Shown one piece after another: positions 54,363-62,612 of a stretch of DNA of 64,000 bases. Each line of letters begins with the position of its first letter. Positions within the stretch are counted from its first letter, which is position 1. The notes beneath the pieces are model-generated. The model was not told the origin of the DNA, searched no databases, and saw only the letters and a list, made by a program, of their open reading frames with translations. Both the position numbers and the translations under genes were made by a program. The stretch comes from Brevibacterium ihuae (GTDB lineage: Bacteria > Actinomycetota > Actinomycetes > Actinomycetales > Brevibacteriaceae): the NCBI RefSeq assembly GCF_900184225.1, contig NZ_FXWZ01000003.1, forward strand, positions 1,119,684 through 1,183,683, given 5' to 3'.

Positions 54363-56006
54363 TCACACGCCCGAGGCGTACCCGTCGCGCTGCGGGTCGG
54401 CGCCGCCGGCCAGCGTCCCCTCGAACCGGGTGAGTGCATGCACGCCGGCGAAGGCGTAGGACAGCGCTGAGCGCCGCACCTCGTAGCCCATGTCCTCCAC
54501 CGCGGTCTGCACGCGCCGCGGGATCCGGTTGGAGATGTCGATCGCGTTCGAGGTGGCGACCACGCGCGGTGCCATGACCGCCTCCTGCGCGTTCATCCCG
54601 AAGTCGAGGATGTTCGAGATCCCCTGGGCCACCGCCGGGGTGATCCACGAAGCGCCCGGTGCGCCGATCGCCACCACCGGCTCATCGCCGGACATGACGA
54701 CGACCGGGGCCATCGTCGTGTTGCGGCGCTTGCCCGGCTGGATCGAGTTCACGTGGCCCGGCCGCGGATCGAAGGTGCTCATGCCGCCGTTGAGCACGAA
54801 ACCGGTGCCCGCCGGGATGTAGCCCGACGGGTTGCCGAGCGTGTGGGTGAGGGAGATCGTCAGCCCCGACTCGTCGGCCGCGCAGAGGTGCGTGGTGTGC
54901 CGGGATTCGTGGGATGAGACCTGCGGCCGGGCGGCGTCGACGTCGGCCTTCTCCCCGGAGCGCACGGCCCGGGCCGCCGCGTCGAGGGAGTCGGCGGTGA
55001 GGAGGGCCGCGAAGTCCTCCGGTGAGGCATCGGCCTCGTTCCACAGCCGCTCCTTGTCCCGCAGCGAGGTCTTCATCGCCTCGGCGAGGATCCGGATGTG
55101 CTCGGGGCTGTTGTGCTCGAGTGCGGAGAGGTCGAACCGGTCCATGATGCCCAGCGTCTGGAGCAGCTGGACCCCGCCGGCCGGTGCCGGGGCGGCGGAG
55201 ACGGTGAGGCCCCGGTAGCTCGCGGAGAGCGGTGCGGGCTCGTGGAGCTCGTAGTCGGCGAGGTCCGCGGCGGTGAGGAATCCGCCGTCGGCGGCCACCG
55301 AATCGGCGACCGCCGTGGCGAGCTCACCGGTGTACAGCGCCTCCGCGCCGTGATCGCGGAGGTGGATGAGGGTGTCGGCGAGCTCCGGGTTGATGATCGT
55401 GTCGCCGACGCTCGGGAAGCTGCCGCCCTCGCCCAGATAGATGCGGCGGCCATCAGGCGTGATCGCGAGCTTCTCGCCCATGTTCATCCGCCCGTAGCGG
55501 CGCTCGTTCTGGGTGAGCACGGTGTACGTGTGGGGGCGGACGAGCCATCCCTCGCGGGCCAGCCGGATCGCCGCGGCGAAGAGATCGGCCCACAGCAGCG
55601 AGCCGAACCGTGCGTGGAGGCGGCCGAAGGCGCGCAGGGTGCCCGGCGTCATCACCGATTGGGCGCCGGTCTCGTTGACGAAGCCCGCCACCCGGTAGCC
55701 GAAGCCGTCCGTGGTGGGACCCAGCAGGTCGGCCTCCCACATGTCCGGGCGCACCCCGGCCGGGCTCGTGCCGAGGCCGTCGATGATGTGGCGGGTGCCG
55801 TCCGGGGTGACGATCTGCATGTCGGCCATCCCGCCGATCCCGCACATGAGCGGGTCGACGACGCCCTGGACCATGGCCGCGGCGATCGCGGCGTCCACGG
55901 CGTTGCCGCCCGCGGCGAGCACCTCGACCCCGGCGTCGGTAGCCTCGGGCTGCGGGGTGGTGATCATCGAGCGGAAGCGGCGGGCGCGAGGTGTGGGGGT
56001 CAGCAT
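54363..56006 (-). CDS. Gamma-glutamyltransferase-like protein, copy 2
   Basis: 547 residues from ATG 56006, exactly the length of copy 1. Nucleophile threonine in RHTTHLCAADESG, and the same NPSGYIPAGTGFVLNGGMS and GAPGASWITPAVAQGISNILDFGM blocks. No signal peptide. GTG 56015 is an alternative start, but equal length to copy 1 supports 56006. It is transcribed toward arsR, convergent with it. The nucleotide similarity to copy 1 in the C-terminal half is high, so the two genes form a large imperfect inverted repeat around the tetR-ars segment. Confidence 0.88.
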   Translation of the reverse strand: MLTPTPRARRFRSMITTPQPEATDAGVEVLAAGGNAVDAAIAAAMVQGVVDPLMCGIGGMADMQIVTPDGTRHIIDGLGTSPAGVRPDMWEADLLGPTTDGFGYRVAGFVNETGAQSVMTPGTLRAFGRLHARFGSLLWADLFAAAIRLAREGWLVRPHTYTVLTQNERRYGRMNMGEKLAITPDGRRIYLGEGGSFPSVGDTIINPELADTLIHLRDHGAEALYTGELATAVADSVAADGGFLTAADLADYELHEPAPLSASYRGLTVSAAPAPAGGVQLLQTLGIMDRFDLSALEHNSPEHIRILAEAMKTSLRDKERLWNEADASPEDFAALLTADSLDAAARAVRSGEKADVDAARPQVSSHESRHTTHLCAADESGLTISLTHTLGNPSGYIPAGTGFVLNGGMSTFDPRPGHVNSIQPGKRRNTTMAPVVVMSGDEPVVAIGAPGASWITPAVAQGISNILDFGMNAQEAVMAPRVVATSNAIDISNRIPRRVQTAVEDMGYEVRRSALSYAFAGVHALTRFEGTLAGGADPQRDGYASGV

Positions 56007-56039
56007 GGGATCCACGCTAGCGGAGGAGAGCCGACCTGC

Positions 56040-57032
56040 TCAGTGGGGTCCGGTCGCCCTGATCCCACCCGGGCGGTGCGGCACGAGCACCGGCACCAGT
56101 CGGACCAGGAGCACCATGCCGAGGAGCTCGACGAGCGTCTGCGCGACGACCGCGAGCGGAGCGAGGGCGAGTTCCGCGGGCATGGCGAGGGCGAGCGGCA
56201 GGACGACGAGCGAGTTCCGGGTGGCGGTCGAGAAGACCACGGCGCGCGCACCGGGCACGTCGAGGCGGGCGCTGCGCGCGGCGAGCAGCCCAACCCCCAC
56301 TGCGAGGACGAGGAAGACCGCATAGAGGGGAACGACACGGAGCACCGCGGTGATCTGCCCGCCGACCGCCGCGATCTGCGAGCCGATGACGACGACGAGG
56401 GTCACCATCATCAGCGGCACCATGAGCGCCCCCGAGGCGTCGGTCGCCACCCGAGCCGCCCGGTGCCGCCGCGCCAGGGCCTGCACGGCGGCTGCCGCCC
56501 CGAGGGGCAGGACGATGAGGACGAGGAATGCCCGGCCGAACGGAGCGAGGTCGATCGCGGACGCCGCGGTGCCGCCGGTGAATGCGAGGAGATAGGCCGG
56601 AAGGAGGAGCATCTGCACGAGCATGAGCAGCGGGGCCGCGGCGAGGAGCCGGTCGCGCGCGCCTCCCGCGAGACCGGTGAACACGATGACGTAGTCGATG
56701 CACGGGGTGAGGAGGACGAGGAGGACGCCCGCCTCGAGTCCGGGGTCGTCGGTGACGACGCGGGAGAGCGCGAAGGCGATGATCGGGACGACGAGGAAGT
56801 TCGCCACGAGGACCGTGAGGAGGAAGCGGACATCGCGCAGCGCCCGGCCGACGGTGATGAGCGGGATGCCCACGAAGGTGGCGAAGAGGAGCAGGAAGAG
56901 CGCGGGCTCGATCGCGTGGGCGAGTGCGGGCGCCTGCGCCGGCAGACCGAGGCCGATCCCGGCCCCGACGGCGATCGCCACGAGATAGAGGGTGACCTGG
57001 TGGCAATCCCACCACTCCACAATTCTCTCCAC
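56040..57032 (-). CDS. BASS/ACR3-superfamily transporter (arsenic-resistance-like)
   Basis: 330 residues, GTG at 57032 (MERIVEWWDCHQVTLYLVAIAVG), about ten membrane segments. It resembles the bile-acid:sodium symporter superfamily and actinobacterial 'arsenic resistance proteins' (LTPCIDYVIVFTGLAGG; STATRNSLVVLPLALAMPAE). The central TPCIDYVIVF cysteine corresponds in position to that of ACR3, but the substrate is not certain. It begins 33 bases upstream of ggt copy 2, in the same direction. Confidence 0.75.
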   Translation of the reverse strand: MERIVEWWDCHQVTLYLVAIAVGAGIGLGLPAQAPALAHAIEPALFLLLFATFVGIPLITVGRALRDVRFLLTVLVANFLVVPIIAFALSRVVTDDPGLEAGVLLVLLTPCIDYVIVFTGLAGGARDRLLAAAPLLMLVQMLLLPAYLLAFTGGTAASAIDLAPFGRAFLVLIVLPLGAAAAVQALARRHRAARVATDASGALMVPLMMVTLVVVIGSQIAAVGGQITAVLRVVPLYAVFLVLAVGVGLLAARSARLDVPGARAVVFSTATRNSLVVLPLALAMPAELALAPLAVVAQTLVELLGMVLLVRLVPVLVPHRPGGIRATGPH

Positions 57033-57118
57033 GGGACCATCGTCCCAGACGACGCGCGGTGCACCGCAGACGCCGGGCGAGCACCGGCGGGCCCCGCGGG
57101 CGGGAGCACCCAGCACGA

Positions 57119-57150
57119 CACCGCCGCAGTCGGCGATGACTGCGGCGGTG
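57119..57150 (-). terminator. Stem-loop terminator after the C39-like gene
   Basis: CACCGCCGCAGTC (57119-57131), loop GGCGAT, GACTGCGGCGGTG (57138-57150): perfect 13-bp stem, 43 bases downstream of the stop at 57193. Confidence 0.85.
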
Positions 57151-57192
57151 CCGGTCGTGTGCTCCGAGAGGTGCTGGGAACGGCCGCGGTGC

Positions 57193-57879
57193 TCAGCCGA
57201 CGACGGTCTGGTGCTGCTCGGCCGGGGACAGGCTGCCCTGGAAGGTCTCGAGCTGGCCGGCGGTGGCCCGCGCATCGACTCCGGTGTTCGGGTCGAGGAT
57301 GCGGAATGTGCCGTCGGCGGAGTCGTAGTCGGTGATGACCACGGCGTGGACGATGTGCGGGTTGACGCCCTGGGCGGCCCGGTAGTCGTAGACGTAGGGG
57401 AGCGCGTCCATGTAGCCGGTGATGATCGCGGACTTGCCGTCGCGCACCTCGTCGAGGGCGCCGGTAAAGTCGGTGTCGGCATTCGCCGGAACGCCCTGCG
57501 CGTCGAGGATGCTGACCATGTGGGCTTCCACGGTCGGTCCCGAGGCGAGTCCGGTCTGTCCGCGGGCGGTCTCGATCGCAGCGCGCGGCCCCTGGTCGTA
57601 GCCCTGCGGTTGGTATCCCTCGGCGAGCATCGCGATGACCGCGGAGGTGGGGCCGCAGTCAGCGTCCTGGGTGGGCTGGCCCTGGAACTGGTCGATCGCC
57701 ACGTAGGACGGACTCTGCGTGCCGGAGGCCTCTGCGGCGGCGACGGGTGCGGTGCCGAGACCGATCGCGTCGGCCCCGAACCCGAATCCGGTGACCGCGA
57801 CGGCGCCGGCGGCTCCGAGGACGCCGATCCGCTGGAGGAGGGGGCGGGTGGAGGAGTGTGCAGTCTGTACTGTGCGCAT
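57193..57879 (-). CDS. Secreted C39-like peptidase
   Basis: 228 residues, ATG at 57879 with AAAGG upstream. A signal peptide is likely at residues 1-50 (RIGVLGAAGAVAVTGFGFGADAIG...AAAEAS). The mature part has the catalytic cysteine in DADCGPTS, the histidine in HIVHAVVITDYD, and an Asp in RILDPNTG, the arrangement of C39-like/papain-fold peptidases. No ABC transporter is adjacent, so it is not a bacteriocin-leader peptidase in an operon. A secreted role is inferred. It is terminated by a stem at 57119-57150. Confidence 0.75.
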   Translation of the reverse strand: MRTVQTAHSSTRPLLQRIGVLGAAGAVAVTGFGFGADAIGLGTAPVAAAEASGTQSPSYVAIDQFQGQPTQDADCGPTSAVIAMLAEGYQPQGYDQGPRAAIETARGQTGLASGPTVEAHMVSILDAQGVPANADTDFTGALDEVRDGKSAIITGYMDALPYVYDYRAAQGVNPHIVHAVVITDYDSADGTFRILDPNTGVDARATAGQLETFQGSLSPAEQHQTVVG

Positions 57880-58302
57880 GAGTCTCGAACCTTTCGTATG
57901 GATTCCGTTTCGCAACGGGCCGCGAGCAGTGATCGCGACCACGTCCACAACGCTGTCACCGGCGGGTTCGTCCGACAAGCGGGCCTGCCATGCCGTCGGT
58001 GAACGCCGGGTGGACGACATTCCCGAAATCGGTGCGTTGACGCTTCAACGATCGGGGCCGAGGCGCTCGCGCCTGCGCGTCGCCGCCCACAGGCTTCAAT
58101 CAGTGTGCGACTCGATTTGAATACCTCTGTACTCGCTGGGAATAAGCGTGCCCGGGTTCCGGGCGGGGGAGGCCGGGGTCCATGACCCGGGGACCCACCG
58201 CGACCTGATCGTCCCCTACCGCCGAGGTGCGAGTCGGGTCAGACTGGCAGGAGCATCGCCGGTCGCAGTCGACGGCCGGTATTGAGGGAGCAGGAGGCGC
58301 AC
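57880..58302. other. 423-base divergent gap with a 16-bp palindrome
   Basis: Between the C39-like gene and the FAD monooxygenase. The palindrome CGTTGA-CGCT-TCAACG at 58035-58050 could be an operator. No gene is visible. Confidence 0.5.
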
Positions 58303-59520
58303 ATGCGGATCGGGATCGTGGGAGCAGGGATCGGTGGGCTGTGCGCGGCGATCGGGCTGCAGCGTGCGGGAGCGCAGGTGACGGTGTTCGAGCAGGCCCC
58401 GGTGCTCCGCGCCGGCGGGTCGGGTCTGTCCGTGTTCGCCAATGGACTCCGCGCCCTCGACGTCATCGGTGCCGGGGACGCTTTCCGGCAGGCCACCTCG
58501 GCCGAGGTGCGGGAGCTGCGCGGAGGGCATCGCCGGCCCGACGGCGCCTGGCTCGCGCGCATCCCCATCGAGGCCGTCGCGGAGCTCCGGGTCATCGACC
58601 GGGCGGTGCTCCACGATCTCCTCCTCGACCACATCGCCCCCGGCACGGTGCGCTCGGGATGCCGCATTGTCCGGGCGGATCTCGACGGGACCGTGGTTGT
58701 GGACCCGGGCAGGGAGCCCGAGGCAGACCGTGCTCCGGCCCCCGGACAGGACGCCGAGGCCGGGCCGTCCGGGACATCGGACGACTCCTTCGACCTCGTC
58801 GTCGCCGCCGACGGGCTGCGGAGTACGGTCCGGCGCTCCTGGCCGGGCGACCCCGGCATCCGGTACGCCGGCTACTCCGCGTGGCGGGGCATCACCGACC
58901 GGCCGGTGGACCTGTACGGCGAGGCCGGGGAGACCTGGGGCATCAGGCAGCGCTTCGGCCTGGCACCCCTGTCCGACGGGCGCGTGTACTGGTTCGCGGT
59001 GGCGACGATGGCACAGGACGTGCGGATCGAGGACGAGATGGCGGCAGTCCGCGCGACGTTCGGGCACTGGCACGCACCCATCCCCGCGCTGCTCGAGGCG
59101 ACGCCCGCGGACCGCGTCCACCGGTTGCCGATCAACGAGCTCGCCGGTCCGCTCCCGTCCTACGTCCGCGGCCGGACGGTGCTGCTCGGCGACGCCGCGC
59201 ACGCCATGACACCGAACCTGGGACAGGGCGGTGGGCAGGCGATGGAGGACGCCGCCGTGCTCACGCTGCTGCTGCGGCCGTTCGCGCAGCACGCCTCCCC
59301 CGATCCCGCGGCGCTCGCGGAGGCGATCTCCCGGTACGACGCGCTCCGGCTGCCGCGCTCGCAGGCGATCGCGCGGGCCTCGCGCCTCGTGGGCGCTATG
59401 GGCCATGTGCGCGGCAGGTTCGTGAGCAGCGCCCGGGATCTGGTGCTCCGTCTCACTCCGGAACGGGCGCTCGTCCGACAGATCCGGCAGGTGCAGCTGT
59501 GGGAACCGCCGACGGGGTGA
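58303..59520 (+). CDS. FAD-dependent monooxygenase (class A, PHBH-like)
   Basis: 405 residues, ATG at 58303 with CAGGAGG upstream. FAD dinucleotide motif IGIVGAGIGGLCAAIGLQRAGAQVTVFE at the N-terminus, the DG motif ADGLRSTVR, and the GD motif LLGDAAHAMTPNLGQGGGQAMEDA near residue 290. It hydroxylates an aromatic or similar small substrate with NAD(P)H; the substrate is unknown. It is convergent with the aminotransferase gene (40-base gap). Confidence 0.9.
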   Translation: MRIGIVGAGIGGLCAAIGLQRAGAQVTVFEQAPVLRAGGSGLSVFANGLRALDVIGAGDAFRQATSAEVRELRGGHRRPDGAWLARIPIEAVAELRVIDRAVLHDLLLDHIAPGTVRSGCRIVRADLDGTVVVDPGREPEADRAPAPGQDAEAGPSGTSDDSFDLVVAADGLRSTVRRSWPGDPGIRYAGYSAWRGITDRPVDLYGEAGETWGIRQRFGLAPLSDGRVYWFAVATMAQDVRIEDEMAAVRATFGHWHAPIPALLEATPADRVHRLPINELAGPLPSYVRGRTVLLGDAAHAMTPNLGQGGGQAMEDAAVLTLLLRPFAQHASPDPAALAEAISRYDALRLPRSQAIARASRLVGAMGHVRGRFVSSARDLVLRLTPERALVRQIRQVQLWEPPTG

Positions 59521-59560
59521 GGCGGATCGTCGCCCCACCCCGCCGGATCAGCTCTGTCCC

Positions 59561-60946
59561 TCACCCCACGTGCGCGTCGGCGAGGGAGAGCGCCTCGTCG
59601 AGCACGTCGAGGCCTCGGATGATGTCCTCGTCACGGGTGTTGAGCGGCGGCACGATGTGGATCCGGTTGAAGTTCGCGAACGGCAGGACCCCGCCGTCGA
59701 CGAGCGCCTTCGTCAGCTCCGCCATCGCCGGTGAGCTGCCGCCGTAGGGCGCCAGCGGCTCCCGGGTCGTGCGGTCCTTGACGAGCTCGACCGCCCAGAA
59801 GCAGCCGAGTCCCCGCACGTCGCCCACGGACGGGTGGCGCTCGGCGATCTCGCGCAGGCGCGGTCCGATGACCTCGTCACCCAGCCGGGCGGCGTTCTCG
59901 ATCATTCCCTCCTCACGCATGGCGGTGATCGTCGCGACCGCGGCCGCGCAGGCGAGGGGATGGCCGGAGTAGGTGAGGCCGCCCGGATAGGTGCGATCGA
60001 CGAAGGTCTCGTAGATCGGCCGGGAGATCGCCACTCCGCCGAGCGGCACGTAACCCGAATTCACCCCCTTGGCGAAGGTGATGAGGTCCGGTGCGACGTC
60101 CCAGTGGTCGACGGCGAACCAGGCGCCGGTCCGTCCGAAGCCGGCCATGACCTCATCGGCGATGTAGACGATCCCGTACTTCCGCGTGAGCTCGCGCACG
60201 CCGACGAGGTACCCGGGCGGGGGAGCGTAGATCCCCGCGGTGCCCGGCACCGTCTCGAGCACGAGCGCCGCGATCCGGTCCGGCCCCTCGAGGACGATGA
60301 GGTCCTCGAGGTGGCGCAGCGCCCGCTCGGTCTCCTGCTCCTCGGTCTCCGAGCCGAAGTAGCTCCGGTACGGGTACGCGGGCATGAAGTGGACGACGCC
60401 CTCAGCGAAGTAGTCGTTGGGGAAGCGCCGCGGGTCCCCGGTGACGTTGACCGCGAGCTGGGTCCCGCCGTGGTAGCTGCGGTACGCCGAGAGCACCTTC
60501 TGGCGGCCGGTGTGGAGCCGGGCCATGCGGATCGCGTGCTCGTTCGCATCCGCGCCGCCGTTGGTGAAGAACACGTGGTCGAGGCCGTCGGGGGTAAGCT
60601 CGGTGATGAGGCGGGCGGCCTCGGACCGGGCGTCGTTGACGTGCTGCGGGGCGATCGTGCAGAGCTTCCCCGCCTGCTCCTGGATCGCCGCGACGACCGC
60701 CGGGTGCTGGTGCCCGATGTTCGTGTTGACGAGCTGGGAGGAGAAGTCGAGCAGCTCGCGTCCCTCGCCGTCCCACACCCGCGAGCCCTCGGCGCGGAGG
60801 ACGGTCATGGGGGAGAACGGCCCCTGGGCCTGCCAGGAGTGGAACACGTGCGCCCGGTCGAGCTCGTGGGCGCGGCGGCCGGCTGCGATGTCGGCCTCGG
60901 TGATGGGGCTGTCGGTCCGGGTGACCGATTCGACCGTCGTGGTCAT
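59561..60946 (-). CDS. Class III (omega) aminotransferase
   Basis: 461 residues, ATG at 60946 with AGGAC upstream. PLP enzyme of fold type I. The PLP lysine is in LITFAKGVNSGYVPLGG (around residue 295). Glycine-rich FTNGGADANEHAIRMAR and the aspartate motif YIADEVMAGFGRTG are present. It uses an omega-amino acid such as beta-alanine or 4-aminobutyrate and likely forms malonate semialdehyde. It follows mmsA by 28 bases in the same direction; the pair suggests beta-alanine/pyrimidine breakdown to acetyl-CoA. Confidence 0.9.
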   Translation of the reverse strand: MTTTVESVTRTDSPITEADIAAGRRAHELDRAHVFHSWQAQGPFSPMTVLRAEGSRVWDGEGRELLDFSSQLVNTNIGHQHPAVVAAIQEQAGKLCTIAPQHVNDARSEAARLITELTPDGLDHVFFTNGGADANEHAIRMARLHTGRQKVLSAYRSYHGGTQLAVNVTGDPRRFPNDYFAEGVVHFMPAYPYRSYFGSETEEQETERALRHLEDLIVLEGPDRIAALVLETVPGTAGIYAPPPGYLVGVRELTRKYGIVYIADEVMAGFGRTGAWFAVDHWDVAPDLITFAKGVNSGYVPLGGVAISRPIYETFVDRTYPGGLTYSGHPLACAAAVATITAMREEGMIENAARLGDEVIGPRLREIAERHPSVGDVRGLGCFWAVELVKDRTTREPLAPYGGSSPAMAELTKALVDGGVLPFANFNRIHIVPPLNTRDEDIIRGLDVLDEALSLADAHVG

Positions 60947-60974
60947 GAGAAGTCCTTCCGGGGTCGGGTGCCGG

Positions 60975-62468
60975 TCAGGCGTTGGTCGGGAAGCCGAGGT
61001 TGATGCCGCCGTGGCTCGGGTCGAGCCAGCGCTTGGTGACGACCTTCCCGCGGGTGAAGAAGTGGACGCCCTCGGTGCCGTGGGCGTGGGTGTCGCCGAA
61101 CAGCGAGTTCTTCCAGCCGCCGAACGAGTAGTAGGCCATCGGCACCGGGATCGGCACGTTGACGCCGATCATGCCGACCTGGACCTCGTTCTCGAACCGG
61201 CGGGCGGCCCCGCCGTCGTTGGTGAAGATCGCGGTGCCGTTGCCGTAGGGGTTGGCGTTGATGAGCTCGATGCCCTCGTCGTAGCCGGCGACGCGCACGA
61301 CGGAGAGCACCGGACCGAAGATCTCGTCGGTGTAGATCGACATCTCCGGGGTGACGTCGTCGAACAGCGTCGGGGCGACGAAGAATCCCTCGCCGTCGGC
61401 GTCGACCTCGGGCTTCCGTCCGTCGACGACGAGGCGCGCTCCCGCTTCGACCCCGGCATCGATGTAGCCGGCGACCTTGTCGCGGTGGGCGGCGGTGATG
61501 AGCGGGCCCATGTCCGTGCCGCGGGTGCCGTCGCCGGTCCGCAGCGTGCGCGTGCGCTCCGCGATCTTCCCGACGAGCGCATCGGCGATCGACTCGACCG
61601 CGACGACGGCGGAGATCGCCATGCAGCGCTCACCGGCCGCGCCGTATCCCGCGTTCACCGCGGCGTCGGCGGCGAGGTCGAGATCCGCGTCGGGGAGGAC
61701 GAGCATGTGGTTCTTCGCGCCGCCGAGGGCCTGCACCCGCTTGCCGGAGGCGGTGGCCGTCTCGTACACGTAGCGGGCGATCGGGGTGGAGCCGACGAAC
61801 GACACCGAGGCGACCCGCTCGTCGGTGAGGAGCGTGTCGACGGCCTCCTTGTCGCCGTGGACCACGGTGAAGACGCCGTCGGGCAGACCGGCCTCCTTCC
61901 ACAGCGCGGCGATCCAGTTGGCGGCCGACGGGTCCTTCTCCGAGGGCTTGAGCACGACGGTGTTGCCGGCGGCGATCGCGATGGGGAAGAACCACATCGG
62001 CACCATCGCCGGGAAGTTGAAGGGCGAGATGATCGCGGACACCCCGACGGGCTGGCGCAGCGAGTGCACGTCGACCCCGGAGGAGGCGTTCTCGGTGTGG
62101 CCGCCCTTGAGGAGGTGCGGCATGCCGCACGCGAACTCGACGACCTCCTGGCCGCGGCTGATCTCGCCGAGCGCGTCGGCGAGCACCTTGCCCTGCTCGG
62201 CGGTGATGATCGCGGCGAGCTCCTCCTTGCGCGCATTGAGCAGCTCGCGGAACGCGAAGAGCACGGAGACCCGCTTCGACAGCGAGGTGTCTCGCCAGGC
62301 GGGGAACGCCGCGGCCGCCGAGGCGATCGCCGCCTCGGTCTCGGACCGCGAGGCGAGGACGACCTCGCCGGTGCGCTCGCCGGTGGCGGGGTTGTGGAGA
62401 TCGGCGCGGCGGGCGTCGTCGGCGATCGGCGCGGGGGCGCCGTCGATCCAGTGGGTGAGCGTCGTCAT
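60975..62468 (-). CDS. mmsA: Methylmalonate-semialdehyde dehydrogenase (CoA-acylating)
   Basis: 497 residues, ATG at 62468 with AAAGGG upstream. The aldehyde-dehydrogenase cysteine is in GAAGERCMAISAVV (about residue 284), with the N-terminal active-site asparagine in SPFNFPAMVPMWFFPIAIA and the CoA-type C-terminus (SFGGWKNSLFGDTHAHGTEGVHFFT). It turns malonate or methylmalonate semialdehyde into acetyl- or propionyl-CoA plus CO2. It is the first gene of the pair with the aminotransferase and is divergent from pucR. Confidence 0.94.
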   Translation of the reverse strand: MTTLTHWIDGAPAPIADDARRADLHNPATGERTGEVVLASRSETEAAIASAAAAFPAWRDTSLSKRVSVLFAFRELLNARKEELAAIITAEQGKVLADALGEISRGQEVVEFACGMPHLLKGGHTENASSGVDVHSLRQPVGVSAIISPFNFPAMVPMWFFPIAIAAGNTVVLKPSEKDPSAANWIAALWKEAGLPDGVFTVVHGDKEAVDTLLTDERVASVSFVGSTPIARYVYETATASGKRVQALGGAKNHMLVLPDADLDLAADAAVNAGYGAAGERCMAISAVVAVESIADALVGKIAERTRTLRTGDGTRGTDMGPLITAAHRDKVAGYIDAGVEAGARLVVDGRKPEVDADGEGFFVAPTLFDDVTPEMSIYTDEIFGPVLSVVRVAGYDEGIELINANPYGNGTAIFTNDGGAARRFENEVQVGMIGVNVPIPVPMAYYSFGGWKNSLFGDTHAHGTEGVHFFTRGKVVTKRWLDPSHGGINLGFPTNA

Positions 62469-62565
62469 CGTGCGCGCCCTTTCGGGGTCGGGATCAGGCC
62501 TGCGGCCGTCGGTGACGGCCCTCACACTCAGGCTGTCCCGCGGCGCTCCGGGCGTCAACGAGCAC

Positions 62566-62597
62566 AGTGTCAGATGAAGCGTGCGGTACATGACACT
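62566..62597. promoter_or_regulatory. Inverted repeat in the mmsA-pucR promoter
   Basis: AGTGTCA (62566-62572) and TGACACT (62591-62597) with an 18-base spacer, plus a shorter GTACA/TGTAC pair at 62586-62603. It is a candidate binding site for the divergent PucR regulator. Confidence 0.5.
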
Positions 62598-62612
62598 CTG
62601 TACAGTCACCCT

